Shown: piece by piece, positions 25,738 through 34,491 of the stretch
Layout: each line of letters opens with the position of its first letter
Numbering within the stretch: position 1 is the first letter of the stretch
Assembly (NCBI GenBank): GCA_964509475.1
Contig: CAZDXJ010000006.1
Coordinates: 1-56,693, forward strand
Source: CAZDXJ01 sp964509475
GTDB lineage: Bacteria > Pseudomonadota > Gammaproteobacteria > Methylococcales > Methylomonadaceae
Direction: 5' to 3'
Length of the DNA stretch: 56,693 nucleotides
Made by a program: the position numbers and the translations under genes
The notes under the pieces: model-generated
The model's input: the letters and a program-made list of their open reading frames with translations, nothing else
Databases searched by the model: none
What the model was told of the DNA's origin: nothing

Positions 25738-27062
25738 GATTTGATGTTCAGGCACAGAGCTTTGGCATTGCGTTGTTTGTCATAAAGTATTTGCAGTTTT
25801 TCCGGCAATGATTCGATGGCGACCGGTTTGAAACCACGCTCCAGAAACCAGTGCATGGTTTGGGTGGAAAGAACATACAGGCTGTTCAGGTTTTTTTGTC
25901 TCGCCTGTTGCTGGATACATTGCAACAAATGCTGGCCGCGCTGGGCTTGTTGGTAATCCGGGTGCACGGCCAGACAGGAGAGCAGTCCGGCCGGGCTGTC
26001 GGCAATCGTATGCAAGGCAGCGCAACCCACAATCAAGCCGTCAATTTCGATGACCCAATAATCGTTGATTTGCATCTCCAGCTTTTCCCGGGAACGTTTG
26101 ATCAGCTGACCTTGTGCTTCCAGGGGGGCGATGAGTTCCAGAATGCCGCCGATATCGTTGAGCGTTGCCTGGCGCAAGGCTTCAAAAGCATCGGTACTGA
26201 TCAGGGTGCCAATACCGTCGCGGCTGAACAGTTCCAACAGCAAAGCGCCATCGCGTTTACGTTCAACAAGATGGGTGCGCTTGATGCCGGCCTGGCAGCC
26301 ATGAATTGCCGCCGTGAGCGGGTTTTTGAGTTGTGCAGCCAGGTTTGGGTTGTTTTGTAGATAGGCTTTGGCCTCCACGGTGGTCATTTGCGGTATTGGG
26401 CAGCCCTGCTCGGTCAAAAAAATCAGTTTTTCGGCTTTCAGGGCGATGGCCACATGCATGGCCACTTTTTCCGAACAAAGGTTGAAGACTTCACCGCTTG
26501 GTGAATACCCCAGGGGTGAAATCAAGACGATTCGGTCTTGTTGCAGTTGCTGGCGTATACCCTGATGGTCAATTTTACGTACCTTTCCGGTATGGCCGTG
26601 ATCAAGGCCGTGTAATACCCCGATGGGCCGGGCAGTTACAAAATTGCCCGAAATGACCTGAATCCGGGCGCCGGCCATGGGCGAGTTGGCCAGGCCCATT
26701 GACAGCAAGGCTTCAATTTCAACCCGTGCCATGCCGGCGGCTTCCTTGACACATTGCAAGGCTAGATCATCGGTAATACGCAATTGTTGATGAAATTGTG
26801 GCTTGGCCTGGCAGCGTTTCAGGCGCTGATCAATTTGCGGTCGTATACCATGCACCAGAACCAGATGGATGCCGAGACTGTGTAACAACGCAATATCATG
26901 AATCAGATTGGCGAACAAACAGTCTTGCAAGGCTTCGCCACCAAAAGCGATAACGAAGGTACGGTTGCGGTGAGCGTGAATATATGGAGAAGAGCTTCGA
27001 AACCAATTGACAAAATCCTGGGGTTGGTTGCGGCGATGGGATGCGGCAGGTTTTTTTTGCAT
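25734..27062 (-). CDS. argA: Amino-acid N-acetyltransferase (N-acetylglutamate synthase)
   Basis: ArgA acetylates glutamate with acetyl-CoA, the first step of arginine synthesis. The 442-aa protein has an N-terminal amino-acid-kinase-like domain (residues 20-290: FVIAFGGEAL and LVLVHGIRPQIDQRL, which mediate arginine feedback) and a C-terminal GNAT domain (295-440: LSCLAVHPDYQQAQRGQHLL acetyl-CoA loop). The length fits the family. cpdA overlaps its stop. Confidence 0.94.
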   Translation of the reverse strand: MQKKPAASHRRNQPQDFVNWFRSSSPYIHAHRNRTFVIAFGGEALQDCLFANLIHDIALLHSLGIHLVLVHGIRPQIDQRLKRCQAKPQFHQQLRITDDLALQCVKEAAGMARVEIEALLSMGLANSPMAGARIQVISGNFVTARPIGVLHGLDHGHTGKVRKIDHQGIRQQLQQDRIVLISPLGYSPSGEVFNLCSEKVAMHVAIALKAEKLIFLTEQGCPIPQMTTVEAKAYLQNNPNLAAQLKNPLTAAIHGCQAGIKRTHLVERKRDGALLLELFSRDGIGTLISTDAFEALRQATLNDIGGILELIAPLEAQGQLIKRSREKLEMQINDYWVIEIDGLIVGCAALHTIADSPAGLLSCLAVHPDYQQAQRGQHLLQCIQQQARQKNLNSLYVLSTQTMHWFLERGFKPVAIESLPEKLQILYDKQRNAKALCLNIKS

Positions 27063-27119
27063 TGGCTTGCAAATGTTTTGTCGGCAGATGGCGCGTTTAT
27101 TTATTCAAAACATGGAACA

Positions 27120-27140
27120 GGGCAGACAACGTGTCTGCCC
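27120..27140 (-). terminator. Perfect hairpin after ilvD
   Basis: Nine bases (GGGCAGACA) pair perfectly with TGTCTGCCC around an ACG loop, 16 bp past the ilvD stop. There is no good T-run on either side, so it may be a weak terminator or a 3'-end protecting hairpin. Confidence 0.5.
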
Positions 27141-27155
27141 TTTGGGAAGTTAGGG

Positions 27156-28853
27156 TCAATCGAAATTATCAGTTACCGCGCCTTCAGAAGCCGAGCTGAC
27201 CAATTTTGCATATTTGGCTAACACACCGCGTTTATAACGGGGTTCCGGTTGTTGCCATTGGGCAAGCCGGGTTTTGATTTCGGCATCGCTTAAATGCAGG
27301 GTCAATTGCCGGTTTTCGGCATCGATGCTGATGCTGTCACCGTCCTCGACAATGGCCAGAGACCCGCCAGCATAGGCTTCCGGAGTGATGTGGCCGACAA
27401 CAAAACCGTGTGTGCCCCCCGAAAAACGGCCGTCAGTGATCAGGGCGACATCCTGTCCCAGGCCTTTGCCCATGACGGCGGAAGTTGGCGATAACATTTC
27501 CCGCATACCCGGGCCGCCTTTGGGACCTTCATAACGGATGACAATCACATCACCTTTGACAATCCGGCCATCGAGAATGCTTTGCAAGGCTTCTTCCTCG
27601 CAGCCAAAAACCCTGGCTTTGCCGGTAAAATGCAGTCCTTCCTTGCCGGTAATCTTGGCGACTGCACCTTCAGGCGCCAGATTGCCCTTTAAAATGACCA
27701 GATGACTGTCTTTTTTTATCGGTTTGTCCAGTGGGCGTATCATATCCTGGCCGGCCGGGTAAGGAGGCACATCGGCCAGGTTTTCCGCCAGGGTTTTACC
27801 GGTTACCGTCAGGCAGTCGCCATGCAGCAGATTGCGCTCCAGCAGTTCTTTCATTAACGGCTGGATACCGCCAATTTCAATCAGTTCAGCCATGGAATAA
27901 CGTCCACTGGGTTTTAAATCGGCCACCATGGGAACATGGGCACCAATACGGTTAAAATCGTCCAGATTGAGATCGACATTGCAAGCGCGTGCCATGGCCA
28001 GCATATGCAGAACTGCATTGGTCGATCCGCCCAGGGCAATAATGACGGTAATCGCGTTTTCAAAAGCCGCTTTGGTCATGATGTCACGCGGTTTGATATT
28101 TTGTTGCAGCAAACGTAAAACGGCCCGGCCCGCATGTTTACAATCCAGGCGTTTTTCTTTGGAAATGGCGGCCTGGGCGGAGCTGTTTGGCAGACTCATA
28201 CCTAAAGCCTCAATTGCCGAAGCCATGGTATTGGCGGTGTACATGCCGCCACACGAACCCGCCCCCGGAATGGCCTTGGCTTCGATGGCGGCCAGTTCGG
28301 TATCGTCGATTTTATCGTTGGCGCGAGCGCCAACGGCTTCAAACACCGACACAACGTCCAGTTTTTTGTCGTTATGACAGCCCGGAAGAATCGTGCCGCC
28401 ATAAACAAATACACTGGGCCGGTTGAGGCGTGCCAATGCAATCATGCAGCCTGGCATGTTTTTATCACAGCCGCCAATGGCGACAATGCCGTCGAATCCC
28501 TGGCAGCCAACAACGGTTTCGATCGAATCGGCAATGACTTCCCTGGACACCAGGGAATATTTCATGCCTTCGGTGCCCATCGAGATACCATCGGAAATGG
28601 TGATGGTATTGAAAATGACGGCTTTACCGGTCGCTTCATCCACGCCCCGGGCGGCATCCTCGGCCAGGGTGTTGATGTGCATATTGCACGGAGTGACCCT
28701 GCTCCAGGTTGAGGCGATGCCAATTTGCGGTTTGTTAAAATCTTCGTTACTGAAGCCAACGGCATGCAACATGGCCCGGCTGGGCGCGCGTTCCATGCCA
28801 TCGACGACTTGAGATGAAAAGATGCGTGTGTTGTTACCGCCTGTTTTTGCCAT
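27156..28853 (-). CDS. ilvD: Dihydroxy-acid dehydratase
   Basis: IlvD dehydrates 2,3-dihydroxy acids in valine and isoleucine synthesis with an Fe-S cluster. The 565-aa product has the cysteines expected to bind it: VGCQGFDGIVAIGGCDKNMPGC (about 109-130) and GAGSCGGMYTANTM (about 195-208). The C-terminal TDGRFSGGTHGFVVGHITPE segment is also diagnostic. It is a single gene, downstream of the SH3-domain gene on the same strand (30 bp gap) and ending in a hairpin. Confidence 0.96.
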   Translation of the reverse strand: MAKTGGNNTRIFSSQVVDGMERAPSRAMLHAVGFSNEDFNKPQIGIASTWSRVTPCNMHINTLAEDAARGVDEATGKAVIFNTITISDGISMGTEGMKYSLVSREVIADSIETVVGCQGFDGIVAIGGCDKNMPGCMIALARLNRPSVFVYGGTILPGCHNDKKLDVVSVFEAVGARANDKIDDTELAAIEAKAIPGAGSCGGMYTANTMASAIEALGMSLPNSSAQAAISKEKRLDCKHAGRAVLRLLQQNIKPRDIMTKAAFENAITVIIALGGSTNAVLHMLAMARACNVDLNLDDFNRIGAHVPMVADLKPSGRYSMAELIEIGGIQPLMKELLERNLLHGDCLTVTGKTLAENLADVPPYPAGQDMIRPLDKPIKKDSHLVILKGNLAPEGAVAKITGKEGLHFTGKARVFGCEEEALQSILDGRIVKGDVIVIRYEGPKGGPGMREMLSPTSAVMGKGLGQDVALITDGRFSGGTHGFVVGHITPEAYAGGSLAIVEDGDSISIDAENRQLTLHLSDAEIKTRLAQWQQPEPRYKRGVLAKYAKLVSSASEGAVTDNFD

Positions 28854-28883
28854 TGACGCGAACTCCGGGTAGTGAATAAAAAA

Positions 28884-29549
28884 TTAATAAGGGCTGCCCC
28901 AGCCGCTTCTTTGCTGGGTGGTTAGTTTTGGAATCAACAAACCGAGAAATATGCCGGTAAACGCCAGAATGCCGCCATATAAAAACCAATCCTGGTTGCT
29001 GCTGTCTGTCAGTGCCTGTTTTTCACGTTTGACTTGCTGCAACTCCCGTTCCAGGTTAACCACGCGTTCCTGCAATTGATCGCGCTGTTGTTTGATTGCC
29101 ATGACATGTTTGGAGGCTTGCCGCAGTTCCATGATCTCCTGGATCAATTTGTTGCGTCGTTCGGCAAGCGTTTGTTTGTTTTCATCCGGATCGTCCGGGT
29201 TGTCCAGCAAATCATCCATTTGACCGAGCAGTTGGGCGTTTTCCGCTTTAAGACGGCTTATTTCCTTTTTCGCTTCGCGCAGGCGGAATACCGCCGGTGG
29301 TGTGGCAACCGTGAAACGGGTTAAAAGGTAGCCTTCCCGTCCGCTTTGGGTTCTGACCTTGCGGTAGCCTGAAGCCGTAGTCTCTAACACCGTCAAGGGG
29401 GCGCCGGATGATACGACGGCAACAACATCACTGTCTTTGTTCGCTTGCTTTCTCAAATTGACGCGTAAATTGTCAGTGACATACACCGTTTCGGCCTGGG
29501 TTTGCAAAGCAATGCTTGCAAAAAACAGTATATATAATATTTTTTTCAC
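28884..29549 (-). CDS. SH3-domain membrane-anchored protein, TIGR04211 type (YgiM-like)
   Basis: The protein has a Sec signal peptide (KKILYILFFASIALQTQA), a bacterial SH3 domain (VYVTDNLRVNLRKQAN to GREGYLLTRF), a long coiled coil (about residues 95-190, KEISRLKAENAQLL onward) and a C-terminal membrane helix (YGGILAFTGIFLGLLIP) with a short basic tail. That is the layout of the gammaproteobacterial YgiM group, whose function in the cell envelope is not settled. A GTG at 29549 puts the signal peptide at the N-terminus; an upstream ATG at 29573 would add eight residues. It precedes ilvD on the same strand. Confidence 0.85.
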   Translation of the reverse strand: MKKILYILFFASIALQTQAETVYVTDNLRVNLRKQANKDSDVVAVVSSGAPLTVLETTASGYRKVRTQSGREGYLLTRFTVATPPAVFRLREAKKEISRLKAENAQLLGQMDDLLDNPDDPDENKQTLAERRNKLIQEIMELRQASKHVMAIKQQRDQLQERVVNLERELQQVKREKQALTDSSNQDWFLYGGILAFTGIFLGLLIPKLTTQQRSGWGSPY

Positions 29550-29604
29550 GGTAATTTCCGGGCTGCTGAACAAAATAACGATAATGTGGATTCTATAGGA
29601 ATTA

Positions 29605-30501
29605 TCAGCTCATGAGAAATTCCAGCAAGGCTTTTTGCGCATGCAGGCGATTTTCCGCCTGTTGAAATATGATGCTTTGCGGGCCATCGATAACTTCGGA
29701 TGTGACTTCCTCGCCACGGTGCGCCGGCAAACAGTGCATAAACAGAGCGTTTTTGCCGGCATGGGTCATGATGTGCTGGTTGACCTGAAAATCCTTGAAG
29801 GCATCCAGGCGATCTTGTTGTTCATGTTCCTGGCCCATGCTGGCCCAGACATCGGTGCTTACCAGATCGGCATTGTGTGCGGCATCAAAAGGATTGTCAA
29901 AAAATTGAATGTGTGATCCGGCCTGGGCGATAATTTCAGGGGCGGGGGAATAGCTCTTCGGGCAGGCGATATTTAACCTGAAATCCAACAATTTTGCGGC
30001 GTTGATATAGGAGTGACACATATTGTTGCCGTCACCAATCCAGGTTACCGTTTTACCTTTGATATCGCCGCGTAATTCAAAATAAGTCTGCATATCGGCC
30101 AGAAGCTGACAAGGATGTAAAAGGTCGGTCAGGCCGTTGATGACCGGTACAGTGGAATATTGGGCAAATGTGGTTACCGTGGCGTGGGCATGGGTTCTGA
30201 GCATGATGCCATCAACCATGCTGGAAATGACCCGGGCACTGTCTTCCAGGGGTTCGCCACGACCTAATTGGGTATCCCGGGGTGATAAAAACAAGGCGTT
30301 GCCACCGAATTGGGCCATGCCGCATTCAAATGAAATGCGGGTTCGGGTGGAAGATTTTTCAAAGATCATGGCCAGCACTTTGCCTTTGAGCGGTTGGTAA
30401 TGAATGTCGCGATGCTGTTTCAATTCAATGGCCCGCTGTATCAGGGAGCGAAATTCAGCGCTTGACAAATCAAGAAGACTGATAAAATGTCTTGGTTGCA
30501 T
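29605..30501 (-). CDS. argF: Ornithine carbamoyltransferase
   Basis: ArgF makes citrulline from ornithine and carbamoyl phosphate. The 298-aa enzyme has the carbamoyl-phosphate loop FEKSSTRTRISFE (about 45-57), the HPCQLLAD motif and the ornithine-side MHCLPAHRGEE motif near the C-terminus. The ATG of MQPRHFISLLDLS is the family start; an ATG eight codons upstream lies close to the argD stop. It lies 20 bp after argD, with which it forms an operon. Confidence 0.95.
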   Translation of the reverse strand: MQPRHFISLLDLSSAEFRSLIQRAIELKQHRDIHYQPLKGKVLAMIFEKSSTRTRISFECGMAQFGGNALFLSPRDTQLGRGEPLEDSARVISSMVDGIMLRTHAHATVTTFAQYSTVPVINGLTDLLHPCQLLADMQTYFELRGDIKGKTVTWIGDGNNMCHSYINAAKLLDFRLNIACPKSYSPAPEIIAQAGSHIQFFDNPFDAAHNADLVSTDVWASMGQEHEQQDRLDAFKDFQVNQHIMTHAGKNALFMHCLPAHRGEEVTSEVIDGPQSIIFQQAENRLHAQKALLEFLMS

Positions 30502-30521
30502 AACAATTCCGGATATTTTGA

Positions 30522-31694
30522 TCAATTGTGGGTCTGAACAAGATCGGCCAGCCGATCGGCCAGAACATCAATCTGGGTATCGTTTATAATCAATGGTGGT
30601 AATAAACGAATCGTGTTTTTGGCGGTTACATTGATTAGCAAGGATTGTTCGGATAATGCACGCTTGACCAGATCGGTGCAAGGCTTTGCTAAATCAATAC
30701 CGATCATTAAACCTTTATTGCGGATATTTGAAACATGGGGAGCGTTTTCCAGGCGTTCGCCAAGCGCGTTACAAAGGGTTTGGCCCTTGCGGGTAACGGG
30801 GCTGATCAAGGCTTCATTTTCCAGGGTTTGCAGCACAGCCAGGGCAGCGCTGCAAGCCAGCGGGTTGCCGCCGAATGTGGAGCCGTGTTTGCCTGCGGTT
30901 AATATTTGTGCGGCCTGGCCCCGTGCAAGGCAGGCGCCAATAGGTACGCCGTTGCCCAGGGCTTTGGCCAATGTGCAAACATCCGGCAGGATATGGTTGT
31001 GTTGATAAGCGAGAAACTTTCCGGTTCGGCCAATACCGGTTTGTACTTCATCCAGCATCATCAATAATTCGTGCCGGTCGCAAAGTTCACGCATACGGTT
31101 CAAGTAGTCTGCATCGGGAATATTGACCCCGCCTTCACCTTGTACGGGTTCGGTTAAAATGGCCACGATATCGTCATGTTGGTTTATGACCCGTTCGATC
31201 GCTTCAATATCGTTGTAGGGGACGTGCAGGAAACCCTCCAGCAACGGTGTGAAGCCCGTTTGAATGGCCGTATTGCCGGTGGCGCTTAGGGAGCCTAAGG
31301 TGCGGCCGTGGAAGCTTTTTTCCATGACAATAATGGTAGGGGTTTGAATGCCCCGGTTATGCCCGTACAAACGGGCCAGTTTTATGGCGGTTTCATTGGC
31401 CTCGCTGCCTGAATTACAAAAGAATACACTGTCCAGTCCACTGAGCTGAGACAGACGGTCGGCGAGGCGTTCCTGGGTTTCGATGCCGTATAAATTTGAT
31501 GTGTGCAGCAATTTTCCACTTTGCGCACAGATTGCCTGCTGTATGGCTGGGTGGGCATGACCCAGATTACAGACGGCGATGCCGGAAAGGGCGTCCAAAT
31601 AACGCTTGTTATAGTGATCCCATAACCAGACGCCGTTACCTTTGCTGAAAGTTACCGGTAAACGACTGTAGGTCGGCATGATGTGGCAAGTCAT
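30522..31694 (-). CDS. argD: Acetylornithine aminotransferase
   Basis: ArgD is the PLP enzyme that makes N-acetylornithine. The 390-aa product has YLDALSGIAVCNLGHAHP, FFCNSGSEANETAIKLAR, LDEVQTGIGRTG (PLP aspartate) and the lysine in TLAKALGNGVP. The start MTCHIMPTYSRLPVTF matches the family and has AAAGG eight bases upstream. A convincing sigma70 promoter lies about 55 bp upstream, with an intervening hairpin, so argD-argF is likely transcribed from there. Confidence 0.95.
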   Translation of the reverse strand: MTCHIMPTYSRLPVTFSKGNGVWLWDHYNKRYLDALSGIAVCNLGHAHPAIQQAICAQSGKLLHTSNLYGIETQERLADRLSQLSGLDSVFFCNSGSEANETAIKLARLYGHNRGIQTPTIIVMEKSFHGRTLGSLSATGNTAIQTGFTPLLEGFLHVPYNDIEAIERVINQHDDIVAILTEPVQGEGGVNIPDADYLNRMRELCDRHELLMMLDEVQTGIGRTGKFLAYQHNHILPDVCTLAKALGNGVPIGACLARGQAAQILTAGKHGSTFGGNPLACSAALAVLQTLENEALISPVTRKGQTLCNALGERLENAPHVSNIRNKGLMIGIDLAKPCTDLVKRALSEQSLLINVTAKNTIRLLPPLIINDTQIDVLADRLADLVQTHN

Positions 31695-31717
31695 GAATTG
31701 GCCTTTCTAAAGTGAAA

Positions 31718-31777
31718 AAGGCAGCGAAGCTGCCTTGAAAAACTTTTGATTATAATTTTGTCATTACTTTCTGGCAA
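31718..31777 (-). promoter_or_regulatory. argD-argF promoter followed by a leader hairpin
   Basis: Reading the minus strand, TTGCCA (complement of 31772-31777) is followed after exactly 17 bases by TATAAT (complement of 31749-31754), a near-consensus sigma70 promoter. The predicted start of transcription lies around 31740. Directly after it is a perfect hairpin, AAGGCAGC-TTC-GCTGCCTT (31718-31736), with a run of five T, which has the look of a Rho-independent terminator. It stands before argD, so it could act as a leader attenuator or a 5'-stabilising hairpin. Confidence 0.65.
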
Positions 31778-31860
31778 GATGGAAATTAAAAATATCGGTT
31801 TTTTTAATGAATAATAGTTGATAGAATTGGTGGGTATTTATATTGATTTGGGGAATAATA

Positions 31861-32181
31861 ATGGATGCAGTAGAAAGAATTAAAAACCAGCTCGAAAGCA
31901 ATGATGTTCTTTTGTATATGAAAGGAACGCCGGATTTTCCGCAATGTGGTTTTTCCGGGCAAACTGTACAGGTTTTACAGGCTTGCCGGGCCAAATTTGC
32001 TTATGTCAATGTGTTTGAAGACCAGGAAGTCCGTGAGGCATTAAAAGAATATTCCCAGTGGCCAACCTATCCCCAGCTTTATATCAAGGGTGAGCTGGTT
32101 GGTGGCTGTGATATTGTTATGGACCTTTATAATCGTGGCGAACTGGAAAAAATGCTGGCCGAGGTGGATGCTGTTGCGTAG
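31861..32181 (+). CDS. grxD: Monothiol glutaredoxin GrxD
   Basis: GrxD-type glutaredoxins carry and insert [2Fe-2S] clusters. The 106-aa product has the CGFS active site (FPQCGFSGQTVQ), VNVFEDQEVREALKEYSQWPT and QLYIKGELVGGCDIV, all diagnostic. The ATG at 31861 (MDAVERIKNQ) is the family start; an upstream in-frame start would add six residues. The gene is divergent from argD. The integron cassette follows 150 bp downstream. Confidence 0.95.
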   Translation: MDAVERIKNQLESNDVLLYMKGTPDFPQCGFSGQTVQVLQACRAKFAYVNVFEDQEVREALKEYSQWPTYPQLYIKGELVGGCDIVMDLYNRGELEKMLAEVDAVA

Positions 32182-32361
32182 TTGTGTGTCGGCTTGTTTG
32201 TTTTCATCGTTTCCACGCTCCCGCGCCACCGCCATTAACTCAAGCTGCCTTGCTGAATTTGACGATAGATGTAATGCAGATTGAATCGTCCGGCGAGATA
32301 TCGCACCTGCTTGACAGGCAGTGAATGGCTGTTCGGCGCTTGGCAATTGGAAGGATGCGGG

Positions 32362-32613
32362 ATGGGGAAATACGAAAAAGTAATGGACAAAATCCTTCGC
32401 GGTACATCAGATGCAAATATTGTATTTGATGATATTCGAGGGATGTTGCTTCATCTTGGTTTTGATGAGCGTATTCGCGGGAGTCACCATATATATCGGA
32501 AGGAGGGGGTTGAGGAAAGGATAAACATGCAGCGCTCTGGCAACAAGGCCAAACCGTATCAGGTAAGGCAAGTTCGCGAGGTGTTGCTCAAATATCGCTT
32601 GGTAGGTGAATAA
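32362..32613 (+). CDS. hicA: HicA-type mRNA interferase toxin
   Basis: The 83-aa product has the HicA double-stranded-RNA-binding-like fold markers: FDDIRGMLLHLGFDERIRGSHH with the catalytic histidine in GSHH, and a C-terminal helix (VREVLLKYRLVG). HicA cleaves mRNA unless bound by HicB. The ATG at 32362 (MGKYEKVM) is the plausible start, and lies 30 bp from the cassette edge; the longer frame upstream would cross the cassette boundary. hicB starts 2 bp after its stop. Confidence 0.85.
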   Translation: MGKYEKVMDKILRGTSDANIVFDDIRGMLLHLGFDERIRGSHHIYRKEGVEERINMQRSGNKAKPYQVRQVREVLLKYRLVGE

Positions 32614-32615
32614 TT

Positions 32616-32828
32616 ATGTACAAGTACGAAACTATTATTTATTGGAGCGAGGAAGATCAATCCTTTATTGCTGATGTTCCTGAATTGCCAGGCTGTATGG
32701 CTCATGGGTCAACTCCCGATGAGGCATTGGCGAATGCTCAAGAGGCTATGCAGCTTTGGATGGACACAGCTCGCGAATTTGGTGACCCAATTCCTGAGCC
32801 TAAGGGGCGCCGTCTTGTATACGCATAA
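32616..32828 (+). CDS. hicB: HicB-type antitoxin
   Basis: The 70-aa protein is a short HicB: MYKYETIIYWSEEDQSF, then FIADVPELPGCMAHGSTPDEAL and NAQEAMQLWMDTA. It corresponds to the partially degraded RNase H-like fold of HicB that covers the toxin. It lacks the C-terminal DNA-binding domain of longer HicB, so autoregulation would be weak or absent, which fits a cassette gene driven from outside. The stop lies one base before the attC R'' box. Confidence 0.88.
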   Translation: MYKYETIIYWSEEDQSFIADVPELPGCMAHGSTPDEALANAQEAMQLWMDTAREFGDPIPEPKGRRLVYA

Positions 32829-32829
32829 T

Positions 32830-32898
32830 GCGCCGAACAAGGCACGCCACCTGACCGCTATTCCGCTGGCGCTCCATAGCGGCAGGTGAACTTAATCG
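32830..32898 (+). repeat. Integron attC recombination site
   Basis: R'' GCGCCGAAC (32830-32838) is complementary over nine bases to the cassette's left edge (32331-32339). The L arms form a 13-bp stem: CACCTG (32848-32853) with CAGGTG (32883-32888), and CCGCTAT (32855-32861) with ATAGCGG (32876-32882). The single unpaired A at 32854 is the extrahelical base expected of attC. The terminal loop is CGCTGGCGC-like. The site ends GGTGAACTTAATCG, as in many environmental attC sites. Confidence 0.78.
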
Positions 32899-32922
32899 AT
32901 GTGTTGCCGTTTTCAGAAGCTG

Positions 32923-33570
32923 TCAAGCGTGTTTGCCGGCATATTCCTGTTGGGCGATGAGTTCCAGCTGTTTCCAACGGTTGACGATAGCGCAAAATAT
33001 TTTTGCCGTTTGTTGAGCGTCATACAAGGCTGAATGGGCTTTTTCGGAGTCCCAGGACAGGCCGGCAGCGGCCGCTATTTTAGCCAATACGGTCTGGCCA
33101 TAGGCCAGACCGCCCAAGGTTGCCGTATCGAATGTGCTGAAAGGATGAAAAGGACTGCGTTTGTGTTGGGTGCGCCGGATGGCCGCGTTCAGAAAGCTGA
33201 TATCGAAAGCGGGGTTATGACCAACCAGGATTGCGCGTGTGCATTGATTGCGCTTGACCGCTTTTTTGATTGGTTTGAACAATTTGCTCAAGGCTTCTTT
33301 TTCGTCAATTGCCAGACGAAAGGGATGATGCGGATCAATACCGTTGAATTTTAATGCAGCTTCGTCCAGAACCGAGTTGGCAAATGGTAATATATGGGCG
33401 GAATGCGCTTCGGTAGGGGTCAGGTTACCCTGGTCATCGAATTCAACAATGACCGCGGCAATTTCCAGTAACGGGTTTTTGTCGGGGTTGAAACCGGCGG
33501 TTTCTATATCGACGATAACGGGCAAATAACCTCGAAAACGATTACGAAGCGGGCTGTTGAACTGCTGCAT
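32923..33570 (-). CDS. rnt: Ribonuclease T
   Basis: RNase T trims the 3' ends of tRNA and other stable RNAs. The 215-aa DEDDh exonuclease has motif I PVIVDIETAGFNP (D and E), motif II LVGHNPAFDISFL, and motif III with the histidine in KAHSALYDAQQTAKIF. It starts with the only suitable ATG (MQQFNSPLRNRFRGYLPVIV). It is divergent from mlaA, and its end faces the cassette 24 bp away. Confidence 0.95.
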   Translation of the reverse strand: MQQFNSPLRNRFRGYLPVIVDIETAGFNPDKNPLLEIAAVIVEFDDQGNLTPTEAHSAHILPFANSVLDEAALKFNGIDPHHPFRLAIDEKEALSKLFKPIKKAVKRNQCTRAILVGHNPAFDISFLNAAIRRTQHKRSPFHPFSTFDTATLGGLAYGQTVLAKIAAAAGLSWDSEKAHSALYDAQQTAKIFCAIVNRWKQLELIAQQEYAGKHA

Positions 33571-33700
33571 GGGGTTGTGTTAGGTAAAAGCATCAAATTA
33601 TAGCGGTTATATGCGCTCGTGTTGGTAAAATATTCGTTGGCCGCTGGAAAATATGTTATTTTTACGGTGGGAAAGTTCACTGAGATAGCTGAGAAAAGCG

Positions 33701-34468
33701 ATGAAAATTTTTTTATTGGTTTGTAAACGCAGTCTGGTTTGTGGAATTATTCTGGCTACGGCTTTGCTTGCCGGTTGTGCCACTGTAAGCCAGCCTGACC
33801 CACGCGATCCGTGGGAAAGCATGAATCGATCGACCCAATCATTCAATGATGGTCTGGATGAATACCTGCTGGAACCTGTAGCGCGCGGTTATGATTGGGT
33901 CATGCCTTCTTTCATGAGCGCCGGGGTGAGTAATTTTTTCAGTAATATTCGCGATATTCGGGTGACTATCAATGATTTGTTGCAGTTAAAGTTCAAACAG
34001 GGTGGTATGGATGCAGGGCGTTTTTTAATTAATTCCACAGCCGGTGTTGCCGGATTTGTCGATGTCGCGACGATGATCGATTTGCCGAAACACAATGAAG
34101 ATTTTGATCAAACCCTGGGCTATTGGGGGGTGCCGACCGGACCGTATCTGGTTTTGCCTTTCTGGGGGCCAAGTTCATTGCGGGGGGTGACGGGTCTGGT
34201 TGGCGATGCGGCCATGAACCCTTTGACCTATACCTTCCTGTTCAGCGATACGTTTGCCGTTAGCGCTGCATCTTTTGGCGCGTATATGCTGGATGTGGTT
34301 GACCGGCGGGCGGCAGTTTTGGGTTTGGAGAAGGTGGCCGGCGAGTCGACCGATAGCTATGAGTTTTATCGTGATTCTTATTTACAGCAACGGCAGGCTT
34401 TGGTCAATGATGGTGAAGTACCCGATGTCGATGAGGGGTTTGAATATGACGAAGACGGTGGCTCCTGA
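33701..34468 (+). CDS. mlaA: Phospholipid-transport lipoprotein MlaA (VacJ)
   Basis: MlaA is the outer-membrane lipoprotein that removes misplaced phospholipids from the outer leaflet and hands them to the Mla system. The 255-aa protein has a lipoprotein signal with lipobox LLAGC (C26), then the family signature DPWESMNRSTQSFNDGLD, and LGYWGVPTGPYLVLPFWGPSSLRG near the middle. The acidic C-terminal tail is ordinary. The other mla genes are not in the window. It is convergent with pyrC (23 bp). Confidence 0.95.
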   Translation: MKIFLLVCKRSLVCGIILATALLAGCATVSQPDPRDPWESMNRSTQSFNDGLDEYLLEPVARGYDWVMPSFMSAGVSNFFSNIRDIRVTINDLLQLKFKQGGMDAGRFLINSTAGVAGFVDVATMIDLPKHNEDFDQTLGYWGVPTGPYLVLPFWGPSSLRGVTGLVGDAAMNPLTYTFLFSDTFAVSAASFGAYMLDVVDRRAAVLGLEKVAGESTDSYEFYRDSYLQQRQALVNDGEVPDVDEGFEYDEDGGS

Positions 34469-34491
34469 AGGCTGTGATATTCCCTTCAATA

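Larger units (their letters stand above)
32332..32898 (+). mobile_element. Single integron gene cassette (hicA-hicB) inserted at a secondary G|AT site
   Basis: The 567-bp unit has all hallmarks of a gene cassette. Its left edge is G|TTCGGCGC (32331-32339); its right part holds GCGCCGAAC (32830-32838), which is the exact complement of that edge and forms the R''/R' pair of an attC site once circular. hicA begins 30 bp inside the left edge and hicB ends one base before R''. The attC ends at ...AATCG (32898), and the next bases are AT, so the target would have been ...GGCTG|ATGTG, a G|AT secondary site. No integrase or further attC is in the window. Confidence 0.75.

Noticed and set aside
27928..28812. 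Several overlapping open frames opposite ilvD
   Set aside because: They are antisense shadows of a conserved ilvD gene with high GC third positions.
31695..31860. ArgR operator (ARG box) at argD
   Set aside because: No TGAAT-type palindrome pair with the proper spacing was found near the promoter.
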